A DNA stretch of 64,000 nucleotides, taken from Mesosutterella porci. Lineage in GTDB: Bacteria; Pseudomonadota; Gammaproteobacteria; Burkholderiales; Burkholderiaceae_F. Made by a program: the position numbers and the translations under genes. This document shows positions 49,549-57,088 of this stretch, in pieces; the first letter of the stretch is position 1; each line of letters begins with the position of its first letter. The DNA lies in contig NZ_JAKNCT010000013.1 of NCBI RefSeq assembly GCF_022134585.1, positions 1 through 64,000 of the forward strand, written 5' to 3'. The notes under the pieces are model-generated. The model searched no databases, was not told the origin of the DNA, and was given only the letters and a program-made list of their open reading frames with translations.

Positions 49549-49648
49549 GCTACGTACGTATTCAGGTTCGGAAAATCAGGGAACCACAACACCGGCTGCC
49601 GACAAAGCTTTACATCCAATAAAGGCAGCTTTCCTTTAGGAGAAAAAT

Positions 49649-51130
49649 ATGACTCAGCTCTCCCGCCGTTCCATTCTGAAGGCCGGCGCGGCCGGCATTG
49701 CCCTTTCCGCAGTGCCGGGGCTCACGTTCGCCAAGGTGAAGGCTCGTCCCGCCAAGGCCGAAACCTATGACGCCCTCATCATCGGCGCGGGCGCAGCCGG
49801 CCTTGTCGCCGCGATTTCCGCCATCGACAGCGGCGCGAAGAAAGTCGCCGTCATCGAACAGAAGGACCGCCCGGACGGCAACGCGATTTATGCTCTGGGT
49901 TCCGTCTGCGGCTGGGGCTCCAAGCGTCAGATCAAGCAGGGGATCAAGGATACCGAGGAAGATTTCTACAAGGCCATGATGGCGGTCTCGAACGGCCGCG
50001 CCGATCCGGACCTGACCCGCACCTATGCGAAGGAAATCCCCGCCGGACTCGACTGGCTGGCCGATGTCGTGGGCATTGAGTTCAGGCCTGTGAAGAAGGC
50101 TCCTTATCCGCGCGAGTACCGCGTGAACTCGATCAACGGCAAGGGCATCACCGGCGGCTCCCAGATGGTTCAGATGCTGCTCAAGCTCGCGAAGTCCAAG
50201 GGCGTCGTGTTCCTCTGGGAAAACCGCGCTCTCGAGCTGCTGACCGACAACCGCCTGCGCGTGATCGGCGTGAAGACGATGACCCCCGAGGGCTACAAGA
50301 CCTATATGTCGAAGGGCGGCGTGACGCTCGCGACCGGCGGCTTCTCGGCCAACCCCGAGCTCACCGACCAGTACATCGGCGGCTGGGCCTCCCGTCTCGC
50401 GATCCGCGGCTCGCGCTCCACCACCGGCGCCAACATCACGCTGGCCCGTCCGCTCAACGCGAAGTTCGTGAACATGGACCAGTTCCACGCCGGCCCGATT
50501 ATCGCCTCGACCCACGTGAACCCCAACGAAGTGCTCAACTCCGGCTACGGCATCATTGTGGACAACCGCGGCAAGCGCTTCGTCGACGAGCGCAACACCT
50601 ACGTGATCAAGGCGAAGGCCTGCGCCCAGCTGACGATTGAAAACCACGCCTACGCCATCGTGGACTCCGACTGCAAGGTGATCGATCGCATGGTCAAGCG
50701 CTTCGAGATGCTCAACACGCCTTACTACAAGGCCGACAGCGTCGAGGAGCTCGCCAAGAAGATCAGCATCGACCCGAAGGTCCTCAAGAAGGATGTCGAC
50801 GACTACAACGACGCCCTTAAGAACGGCACGCTCGGGAAGATGAACCCGCCCTGCACCTACAAGCAGCCCTTCCCGATCGCAAAGGCCCCGTTCTACGCGA
50901 TTCCGTACGAAGGCGGCATGACCGCGACCTTCGGCGGCCCGCTGATTAACACGAAGGCGGAAGTCCAGAACCTCGAAGGCCGGAGCATTCCGGGCCTCTA
51001 CGCGGCGGGCAACGCCGCGGGCGGACTCTTCTTCCGCGATTACATCGGCGGCGCGCAGCTTGGCGGCGCGACGGTTTTCGGCCGCATCGCCGGCCGCGAA
51101 ATGGCCGCTCGTGCGAAGGCTGCCCGGTAA
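49649..51130 (+). CDS. Tat-exported FAD-dependent reductase (flavocytochrome c flavoprotein family)
   Basis: A 493-residue periplasmic flavoprotein of the fumarate/urocanate reductase family. It starts with a Tat signal (SRRSILK at 5-11, then a hydrophobic stretch). The FAD-binding fold has IIGAGAAGL at 44-52, and the C-terminus has GLYAAGNAAGG and GGAQLGGATVFGR. It has no haem motifs of its own; electrons presumably come from the trihaem cytochrome encoded next. The H-x-T-M-G-G motif of fumarate reductases, with the substrate-binding His, reads TATFGG here, so fumarate is probably not the substrate. AGGAG lies before the ATG. The substrate is unknown. Confidence 0.87.
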   Translation: MTQLSRRSILKAGAAGIALSAVPGLTFAKVKARPAKAETYDALIIGAGAAGLVAAISAIDSGAKKVAVIEQKDRPDGNAIYALGSVCGWGSKRQIKQGIKDTEEDFYKAMMAVSNGRADPDLTRTYAKEIPAGLDWLADVVGIEFRPVKKAPYPREYRVNSINGKGITGGSQMVQMLLKLAKSKGVVFLWENRALELLTDNRLRVIGVKTMTPEGYKTYMSKGGVTLATGGFSANPELTDQYIGGWASRLAIRGSRSTTGANITLARPLNAKFVNMDQFHAGPIIASTHVNPNEVLNSGYGIIVDNRGKRFVDERNTYVIKAKACAQLTIENHAYAIVDSDCKVIDRMVKRFEMLNTPYYKADSVEELAKKISIDPKVLKKDVDDYNDALKNGTLGKMNPPCTYKQPFPIAKAPFYAIPYEGGMTATFGGPLINTKAEVQNLEGRSIPGLYAAGNAAGGLFFRDYIGGAQLGGATVFGRIAGREMAARAKAAR

Positions 51131-51159
51131 TCCCATCGAACAGGACTTAGGAGACTTTG

Positions 51160-51501
51160 ATGATGAAAAAGACTTTCGCGGTTCTCACCGCCCTCGCCAT
51201 GGGACTCACGCTGTCGCTCTCCGCGGGCGCTGCGGAACAGAGCATTTCCCAGCTGCACGGCAAGCAGTGGCCGGTGAGCAAGGACGGCTACGTGACCAAG
51301 CAGGCCTGCAAGCAGTGCCACGGCGACTACGACAAGCTCGCCAAGATGACGGAGAACCTGGATCCCAATCCTCACCACAGCCATCTGGGCGACGTGAACT
51401 GCACGGACTGCCACAAGCCGGATCTGGCCAAGCCGCAGATCGTCTGCAATGACTGCCACAAGTTCACGATCCGCAAGAAGGCGGCCGCTGCCGCGAAGTA
51501 A
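51160..51501 (+). CDS. small periplasmic trihaem cytochrome c
   Basis: A 113-residue protein with a Sec signal peptide (cleaved near residue 25, AGAAE) and three CXXCH haem sites: C50-H54, C81-H85 and C96-H100. Extra histidines (H33, H72, H73, H75) could be distal ligands. It follows the flavoprotein by 29 bases with AGGAG before the ATG, and resembles the separate electron-carrier subunit of flavocytochrome c-type reductases. Shewanella homologues usually carry four haems, so one site seems to be lacking. A Lys/Ala-rich tail ends the protein. Confidence 0.9.
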   Translation: MMKKTFAVLTALAMGLTLSLSAGAAEQSISQLHGKQWPVSKDGYVTKQACKQCHGDYDKLAKMTENLDPNPHHSHLGDVNCTDCHKPDLAKPQIVCNDCHKFTIRKKAAAAAK

Positions 51502-51545
51502 GGCGGGCGAGAGCCCCTTGCAGGGGGCTTGAGCGAAGCAACGCG

Positions 51546-51580
51546 AAACGCCCGGGGGGGGGCCCCTCCGGGCGTTTTCT
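51546..51580 (+). terminator. terminator of the flavoprotein-cytochrome operon
   Basis: AAACGCCCGG (51546-51555) pairs with CCGGGCGTTT (51568-51577), followed by TTTCTT. Confidence 0.88.
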
Positions 51581-51618
51581 TATGCCCCCGGGATGCGGCG
51601 CGCGGCCTTCGGCCGGCC

Positions 51619-51909
51619 TCAGGGAGAGCTGGCGAGGATTTCCACCACGCTGCCCCAGGGCGTCTCGCCGTAGATTCAGCCGGTGTCCTCGCCGGGACGG
51701 CCGTCCGCGCTGCCGGCGGCCCGGTAGAGCCTGCCGCCCATCGCGGCGAAGCGGCGTCAGACCTCGGGAAGGCTGTCGACGAGCACAGCCATGTGCTGGT
51801 AGCCGATATCGCAGGTGCGGGCCGGCGGCCGGGGTCTGTCGGTCACATAGTTGAAGAGCTCGATGCGGGTGCCGTCGTCCAGCGCGAGCATCCTGCGCTC
51901 GTAAAGCCC
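51619..51909 (-). pseudogene. VOC-family (glyoxalase-like) protein remnant
   Basis: On the minus strand one frame encodes a VOC-family C-terminal half: LALDDGTRIELFNY, then GYQHMAVLVDSL and IYGETPWGSVVEI. It is broken by two in-frame TGA codons, one after SLPEV and one before IYGE. Its 5' part is missing because the arsenic cassette joins at about 51891-51909. GC content matches the host, so it is an old resident gene cut by the insertion. Both stops fall where Trp (TGG) would be plausible. Confidence 0.75.
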
Positions 51910-52226
51910 ATGAAGATTGGAATGGAGGAGCAAGAGCAGAAAGGTGTCACCGTCCCAAGCAGAGCGCTTACAGCAGTTGCTCCTATTCCATGAAATTTTC
52001 CCATGATCTTCCTGCTCCGCTCCGGAGGAAAGAAACTCTGAATGTAAGCAATCAGAAAGATCAATACACAGAGCAATACCGTGATTTTAATTGTGTCATA
52101 AATGAAGAACTGTATACTGCCGCCAATCCGACTATCTAAATTAAGTCCAACCATGAGCAGCAACTGCTCAATCAGGGCATTCAACCACCTCATTCCAAGG
52201 ATCTGATCCTGAATAAAAGTCCGCAT
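51843..52226 (-). pseudogene. truncated permease of the arsenic cassette (DUF318/ArsP-like)
   Basis: The frame starts one base into the ACR3 stop codon. It encodes the first about 112 residues of a SO_0444/ArsP-type permease: a hydrophobic first segment, FFPPERSRKIMGK and the signature TPFCSCSSIPIFMGFTSAG. Homology ends there, and the last 16 residues are read out of frame through the VOC remnant. The family is normally about 300 residues or more, so two thirds are missing and the product is unlikely to work. Confidence 0.8.
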
Positions 52227-53266
52227 TACGCAAAACTCGCTTTCGTTTTATTTGCTATTCGCACTAACAAGAGCATGACGGGCACCTCCGTCAGAACGCC
52301 TACAGTAGTAGCGAGCGCTGCAGGGCTTGTCGTACCAAATAGTGCAATCGCCACAGCTACCGCAAGTTCAAAGAAATTTGATGCACCGATCATCCCGGCA
52401 GGAGCCGCAATATCATGCGGTAATTTCAGTAGCTTGCTTGCTCCATAAGCGATAAAGAAAATCAAAAATGTCTGAATGGTTAGCGGCACCGCGATCAGCA
52501 CAATATGAAGTGGATTAGACAGAATCACCTCTGCCTGTGAACTGAAGATAATCACCAGCGTCAACAGCAGACCTATTGTTGTGGCATTGTCGAACTTGTG
52601 GACAAACGTGCTCTCAAAATAATCCGCGCCTCTTTGTTTCGTGACGGTTATCCTAGTGAGGATACCGCCCACAAGCGGAATCACGACGAACAGAAAAATG
52701 CTGACGAACAGAGTGCTGTAGGGAACAACCACATTGGAAACACCTAAAAGGAATTTTACAATCGGAACAAATGCCACCAGAATAATAAGGTCATTGGTGG
52801 CCACCTGCACAACCGTATAAGCAGGGTTCCCTTTTGTAAGCGTACTCCACACAAACACCATCGCTGTACATGGAGCAGCTCCTAAAAGCACAGCTCCGGC
52901 AAGATACTCCATTGCCAGTCCCGGAGATATGAAGGCTTTGAATACGACAAACAAAAACAGGTAAGCAATTCCATACATAGTGAAAGGCTTGATCAGCCAG
53001 TTTGTCACCCATGTGACCAGAAGTCCCTTTGGATTCTTCCCAATCTGTTTTACGCTCTGAAAATCTACTTTCATCATCATAGGGTAGATCATGACCCAGA
53101 TGAGAACAGCGATAGGAATCGAAATGCCGGAAATCTGAAATTTGCCGAGTGTGGCAGGAATGGCCGGGGCAAAATGCCCAATCAGTACTCCTATAGCCAT
53201 GCAGAGCAGTACCCACACAGAAAGATACCGCTGAAATGTATTCATGCCTTTGCTTTGATTGTTCAT
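52226..53266 (-). CDS. acr3: arsenite efflux transporter, ACR3 family
   Basis: ACR3 exports arsenite across the inner membrane. The 346-residue protein has about ten hydrophobic segments and the family motif GAAPCTAMVFVWS, whose Cys (C133) is essential in characterised members. It also has GASNFFELAVAVAIALFG near the C-terminus. The DNA is clearly more AT-rich than the neighbours, with Ile/Lys codons typical of Clostridia, indicating transfer from a Firmicute. Two candidate starts, 53266 and 53245, lie in a 13-base direct repeat. It follows arsR by 98 bases. Confidence 0.93.
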   Translation of the reverse strand: MNNQSKGMNTFQRYLSVWVLLCMAIGVLIGHFAPAIPATLGKFQISGISIPIAVLIWVMIYPMMMKVDFQSVKQIGKNPKGLLVTWVTNWLIKPFTMYGIAYLFLFVVFKAFISPGLAMEYLAGAVLLGAAPCTAMVFVWSTLTKGNPAYTVVQVATNDLIILVAFVPIVKFLLGVSNVVVPYSTLFVSIFLFVVIPLVGGILTRITVTKQRGADYFESTFVHKFDNATTIGLLLTLVIIFSSQAEVILSNPLHIVLIAVPLTIQTFLIFFIAYGASKLLKLPHDIAAPAGMIGASNFFELAVAVAIALFGTTSPAALATTVGVLTEVPVMLLLVRIANKTKASFA

Positions 53267-53364
53267 GCCTTTGCCTTCATTAGTTTGATGTATTGATATA
53301 TATCTATGCTTATGACCTTTATATAGGCAGTCCCAAAGGACTGCCTGTGAATGACAGCTATGGA

Positions 53365-53685
53365 TTACTTCTTTTTCTTACATCCGCAGGATACGCTGCT
53401 GTCTGTTTCACATTCGCATCTTGCATAGGAACCGATCATTTCCCGGAAATCTTTGACGCCGTCTGCGGAGATGGAGTAATGCATCCATTTTCCTTCTTTG
53501 TAGTAATCAACAAGGCCGCTGTCTGCAAGAATTTTCATGTGGTGCGAAAGAGTCGGCTGCGTGATATTCAGTTCCCTCAGCAGATCACATCCACACTTCT
53601 CTCCATGCTGGAGCGCAAGCATGATCGCAAGACGGTTCTCATCTGTGAGCGCCTTTATTTTTTTGGCGTCTTCTCTGAATCCCAT
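53365..53685 (-). CDS. arsR: arsenic-responsive repressor ArsR
   Basis: A 106-residue SmtB/ArsR-family winged-helix repressor. Residues 28-53 carry the metal site and recognition helix: EKCGCDLLRELNITQPTLSHHM, with C31 and C33 as the As(III)-binding pair. The C-terminus is Cys-rich (CECET, CGCKKKK) and may bind a third thiol. The ATG at 53685 has GGAGG eight bases upstream. It heads the cassette arsR-acr3-permease; promoter and operator lie directly upstream. Low GC shows it belongs to the imported segment. Confidence 0.94.
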   Translation of the reverse strand: MGFREDAKKIKALTDENRLAIMLALQHGEKCGCDLLRELNITQPTLSHHMKILADSGLVDYYKEGKWMHYSISADGVKDFREMIGSYARCECETDSSVSCGCKKKK

Positions 53686-53711
53686 GATTTTCACCTCCGA
53701 GAGAGGTACAT

Positions 53712-53752
53712 ATTATATCGTATACATTCATAGTTGTAAATGTGTGAATGTA
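53712..53752 (-). promoter_or_regulatory. ars promoter with overlapping ArsR operator
   Basis: On the minus strand a -35 TTTACA (53740-53735) and a -10 TATAAT (53717-53712) are 17 bases apart. An inverted repeat TACATTCA-N14-TGAATGTA (53723-53752) covers the -35 and spacer, the position expected for an ArsR operator. Confidence 0.8.
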
Positions 53753-53996
53753 ATATTGTTTAAAAAGCTTGTCGCCTCTGATGGTAGTGTGGAAGCTTTT
53801 TCCAACATCTATCTCGCAGTCACAACTACCCAACATCTAACCTGGCAACTCAACATAGCGGCATCTATCGCGGCAACTCAACCCTCGCACTATTTGACCT
53901 GATTTGCCTTTAGAAAGTTACCGAGAAGCGTTTGTCCTGCACTATGCCAAATTTGCCCGATTGCCCGAAAACCGCAGTATACTTAAAATTTTGCGG
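53753..53996. other. AT-rich flank of the arsenic cassette with short direct repeats
   Basis: No gene is seen. GGCAACTCAAC occurs twice at 53844-53854 and 53872-53882, 28 bases apart, with CATCTATC nearby. The composition is like the arsenic cassette up to about 53900, then changes toward rlmD. The repeats may be an iteron or recombination site remnant of the element that carried ars. Confidence 0.4.
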
Positions 53997-55364
53997 CTAT
54001 TTCCCTTCGACCCTTGACATCAACGCTACTGTCTCAACGTGCAGCGTTTCGGGGAAGAGGTCCACGGGGCACAGGGCCGAGACCCGGTAGCCGAGCTGCG
54101 CGAACCTCCGGCAGTCCCGGGCGAGGGCGCCCGGCCCGCAGGCGATGTAGACCACTTTTTCGGGCCTCAGGGCGCTGATCGCTTCGGCCACGCCCGCTTC
54201 CAGCCCCTTTCTCGGGGGATCGGCGATCACGATGCGGGGCGAGAAGCCCGCGCGGGCGATTTCCGGCAGAATCCCGGCGGCCGGCCCGCAGGCAAACCGG
54301 GCGCTGCGGATGCCGTTGGCCTCGGCGTTGCGCTCAGCCTCCTCGACTGAGGCCCGCACGATTTCAACGCCGAAGGCCTCGCGGGCCTGCCGGGCCGCCA
54401 GAAGCGTGAGCGTGCCGACGCCGCAGTACAGGTCGAGCACGCGGTCCTGCGGGCGGATTTGAGCGAGGGACAGGGCCAGGTCGTAAAGCCTCGGGGTCTG
54501 AAGCGGATTGACCTGCAGGAAGGTTTCCGGGCGGACCCTGAAGCCGAGCCCGCACAATGAGACCCTGACGGAGCCGTCGCCCAGAATCGGGGTCATCTCT
54601 CCCCTGAGCGGCGCGTTCCCAGGCTCGGAATTGACGCAGACCGAAGCAGAGGTGACGCCGGCCGAGCGCATGGCCTCGCGGATGCGGGACAGGGCCTGCG
54701 CGGAGAGCTTTTCCCCGGTGACGAGGGCGGCGAGCCTTCCGCCCTCGCCGGCGTCCCGCATCAGCAGCGCGCGCAGCGCGCCTTCGAGCCTGCGTTCGTC
54801 CCAGGCGCCGAGCCCGAGCTTGGCGCCGGCCTGCGCCACGGCCAGCGCCGTCTCTCCCATCCACGCCGGGCACTGGGGGCAGCGTGCGGTTTGGTCGAGC
54901 ACTCGGTGCGAGCCCGGGGCGTAGAGCCCGACCGAGAGGGCTTCGCTGCGGCCCGCGAAATGCAGCAGCGCCTTGTTCCGGACAGGGCGCTCGCCGGGCT
55001 CGAGCCCCAGGACCGGCCGGATCAGGCCTTCGGGCACGATGTCCCTGAAAAGCTCCGCCAGGCGCCTGCGCTTGAAGTCAAGCTGCGCCGGATAAGAGAG
55101 GGCGGCCAGAGGACAGCCTCCGCAGACGCAGGCCTGCGGGCAGAAGGGTTTTTCGCGGCGGGACGGGCTTCGCTGCAGGAAGCGCTCGGGGCGCGCGCTC
55201 AGCGAGTGCGAGCCGGCCGGGCCGGGCATCAGCCGGGCCTCGAGCACGTCGCCCGGGAGTCCCCCGGGCACGAACACCCGCACCGAACGCCCTGCGGCCT
55301 GCCTCCAGGCAATGCCGGCGCCTGAGTCCGCGATGTCAGTGATGAAGAGCTTCTGGAGTGTCAT
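53997..55364 (-). CDS. rlmD: 23S rRNA (uracil-5)-methyltransferase, RlmD type
   Basis: RlmD methylates U1939 of 23S rRNA using SAM. The 455-residue protein has a TRAM-like N-terminal domain and the 4Fe-4S cysteine cluster CPQACVCGGCPL (about 76-87). The methyltransferase core has VLDLYCGVGTLTLL, and the DPPRKG motif. The catalytic Cys lies in YIACGPGALARD, where most members have SCNPATLARD; the Asn to Gly change is unusual but Cys and Arg remain. It lies beside the imported ars segment. Confidence 0.9.
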   Translation of the reverse strand: MTLQKLFITDIADSGAGIAWRQAAGRSVRVFVPGGLPGDVLEARLMPGPAGSHSLSARPERFLQRSPSRREKPFCPQACVCGGCPLAALSYPAQLDFKRRRLAELFRDIVPEGLIRPVLGLEPGERPVRNKALLHFAGRSEALSVGLYAPGSHRVLDQTARCPQCPAWMGETALAVAQAGAKLGLGAWDERRLEGALRALLMRDAGEGGRLAALVTGEKLSAQALSRIREAMRSAGVTSASVCVNSEPGNAPLRGEMTPILGDGSVRVSLCGLGFRVRPETFLQVNPLQTPRLYDLALSLAQIRPQDRVLDLYCGVGTLTLLAARQAREAFGVEIVRASVEEAERNAEANGIRSARFACGPAAGILPEIARAGFSPRIVIADPPRKGLEAGVAEAISALRPEKVVYIACGPGALARDCRRFAQLGYRVSALCPVDLFPETLHVETVALMSRVEGK

Positions 55365-55536
55365 GGAAAACGCCGCTCAAACGGATAAGGATAAAAGCGC
55401 AGCCTGAACCGGCTCCGCGAGGCTGACGGCCCCATCATAAGCGAAAAGGCGGCCCTGCATTCCAGGCGTCTGCAGTCCGGCCGTCCGGTGGCAGAATAGG
55501 GCTTCCGCCGCTTTTTTCTTTCGGTTTCCTCCGGTG

Positions 55537-56166
55537 ATGAAAAAAACAGTTCTTCTGCACAGCTGCTGCGCGCCCTGTTCGGCCGCGATCCTGGAATGGA
55601 TGCTCGCGAACGACTGGGAGCCCGTTCTTTTTTACTACAATCCGAACATTTTTCCCCAGCCGGAGTACGAGGTTCGGAAAAATGAGCTCAGCGCCTACGC
55701 CGCGAGATTCGGACTGCGCGTGATCGACGGGGACTGGGACCACAGCGGATGGCGCGAGGCGGTCCGGGGGCTCGAGCAGGAGCCCGAGCGGGGGGCGCGC
55801 TGCCTCGCCTGCTTCCGCTACCGGCTGCTCGAGGCGGCGCGAGTGGCCCATGAACAGGGCATTCCAGTGCTTACGACCACGCTCGCCTCCAGCCGCTGGA
55901 AGCGCCTCGACCAGGTCTCGGAGGCCGGCCGATGGGCCGTTTCGCACTATCCCGACGTCGAGTTCTGGGATCGGAACTGGAGAAAGGGCGGCCTGCAGGA
56001 GCGCCGCGGCGCCCTGCTCCGGGAGAACCATTTCTACAACCAGCTCTACTGCGGGTGCGAATTCTCGATGTCCGCCCTGCAGGAGCGCCGGGCGAGGCAG
56101 TCCGAGCAGGCGCGGGAGGATGAGGCCGCGGCCAGGAGCCGGATCGCAGAGGCCTCCGGCCGCTAG
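55537..56166 (+). CDS. queH: epoxyqueuosine reductase QueH
   Basis: QueH converts epoxyqueuosine to queuosine in tRNA and is the non-cobalamin alternative to QueG. The 209-residue protein has the conserved cysteine pairs LLHSCCAPCS (about 6-15), RCLACFRYRL and YCGCEFS. It also has PNIFPQPEY and TTLASSRWK. The ATG at 55537 is preferred; a GTG precedes it directly. It faces the GDT1-family gene tail to tail with 14 bases between. Confidence 0.92.
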   Translation: MKKTVLLHSCCAPCSAAILEWMLANDWEPVLFYYNPNIFPQPEYEVRKNELSAYAARFGLRVIDGDWDHSGWREAVRGLEQEPERGARCLACFRYRLLEAARVAHEQGIPVLTTTLASSRWKRLDQVSEAGRWAVSHYPDVEFWDRNWRKGGLQERRGALLRENHFYNQLYCGCEFSMSALQERRARQSEQAREDEAAARSRIAEASGR

Positions 56167-56180
56167 CCCGGCCTGTCTTT

Positions 56181-56798
56181 TCAGGGCGCGGCGGCCCGGG
56201 AGGCTTCAGGCAGCGACTGCATGAACGAAGCCGGATCCGCCAGCCACGCCGCGATGCCGAAGCCGATGAAAACGAGGGCGGCGGCTGCGTGCAGCAGCTT
56301 CATCGGAATGTATTTGGCAAAGCGGTCGCCCACGAACACGACCGGCACGTCCGCCAGCAGCATGCCGATGGTGGTGCCCATCATCACGGGGATCACGGTT
56401 CCCAGCTTGGCGGCGAGCGCCACGGTGGCAATCTGGGTTTTGTCTCCCATTTCGGCCAGGAAAAACAAGATGGCGGTGGCGGCGAAAGCCCCGTATTTCG
56501 CATACGGGCTTTTTTCCGCGCTGCCGTCGTCCCGATCGGGGATCAGCATCCACAGGCCCATCGCGATGAAGGAGGCGACCAGCACCCAGCGGAGAATGCC
56601 CGGGGTGAGCCAGGTGTTGATCCAGTAGCCCAGAGAGGCCGCGAGTCCGTGGTTGAGAAGCGTGGAGGCGAAAATGCCGAGCACGATCGGCAGGGGATTT
56701 CTGAAGCGCGCGGCAAGCGCGAAGGTCAGCAGCTGCGTTTTGTCGCCGATTTCAGAGAGCGCAATGGCGCAGGTGCTGAGAAGAATGGTTTCCAGCAT
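56181..56798 (-). CDS. GDT1/TMEM165 (UPF0016) family manganese exporter
   Basis: The 205-residue membrane protein has about six hydrophobic segments and the two family signatures E-x-G-D-K-T: LSEIGDKTQ at about 15-23 and FLAEMGDKTQ at about 113-122. Bacterial members (MneA type) export Mn2+. A Mn-type riboswitch precedes it, which supports that role. The gene is transcribed from a promoter about 240 bases upstream; the start ATG at 56798 has a G-rich sequence in front. Confidence 0.9.
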   Translation of the reverse strand: MLETILLSTCAIALSEIGDKTQLLTFALAARFRNPLPIVLGIFASTLLNHGLAASLGYWINTWLTPGILRWVLVASFIAMGLWMLIPDRDDGSAEKSPYAKYGAFAATAILFFLAEMGDKTQIATVALAAKLGTVIPVMMGTTIGMLLADVPVVFVGDRFAKYIPMKLLHAAAALVFIGFGIAAWLADPASFMQSLPEASRAAAP

Positions 56799-56894
56799 GA
56801 CAGGGGGTCTTTTATATTTTGGTTAAAGAGGACCTCAGCGCCGCAACAAAAGCGGTGCCGGGCGGCGGTTCCGAAGAGCCGGACAGCAGAATCC

Positions 56895-57030
56895 GTCTCC
56901 TTCCTCTGGTCTTGCCGTTTCCGGGTCAGCGCCCGGGAAGCCTTCGCCACAGCCCATCCGGGCCAGGTATGTTGACGAAGGCAGGGCCCGGACTTCAAGG
57001 ACCGGAACCCGCGGCTACTCCCCATCGAGC
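56895..57030 (-). ncRNA. yybP-ykoY manganese riboswitch
   Basis: The minus-strand leader contains the conserved elements of this class: GGGGAGTAGC (57023-57014), TCAACATACC (56975-56966), a GCTGACCCGG segment (56930-56921) and GCAAGACC (56915-56908), interleaved with paired GC arms such as TCCGGGCC and GGCCCGGA. This class binds Mn2+ and switches on exporter genes of the same family as the one downstream. I assigned it by eye; the ends are approximate. Confidence 0.82.
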
Positions 57031-57035
57031 CGGGC

Positions 57036-57041
57036 AGTATA
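57036..57041 (-). promoter_or_regulatory. -10 box of the riboswitch-exporter unit
   Basis: TATACT on the minus strand starts about 13 bases upstream of the first conserved riboswitch segment. The -35 is weak. A hairpin GGACTT / AAGTCC lies just upstream. Confidence 0.5.
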
Positions 57042-57088
57042 GCAGTTTGCGCGGACTTTGGGCGAAGTCCGGCCGCCCTTCCCAGGGC

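Noticed and set aside
51619-51909. Recoding of TGA as Trp or selenocysteine in the VOC frame
   Set aside because: TGA ends many intact genes in the window, no SECIS-like structure was seen, and the gene is also truncated at its 5' side.
56726-57025. A 99-codon minus-strand frame upstream of the GDT1-family gene
   Set aside because: It lies inside the riboswitch, whose conserved RNA elements explain the sequence better.
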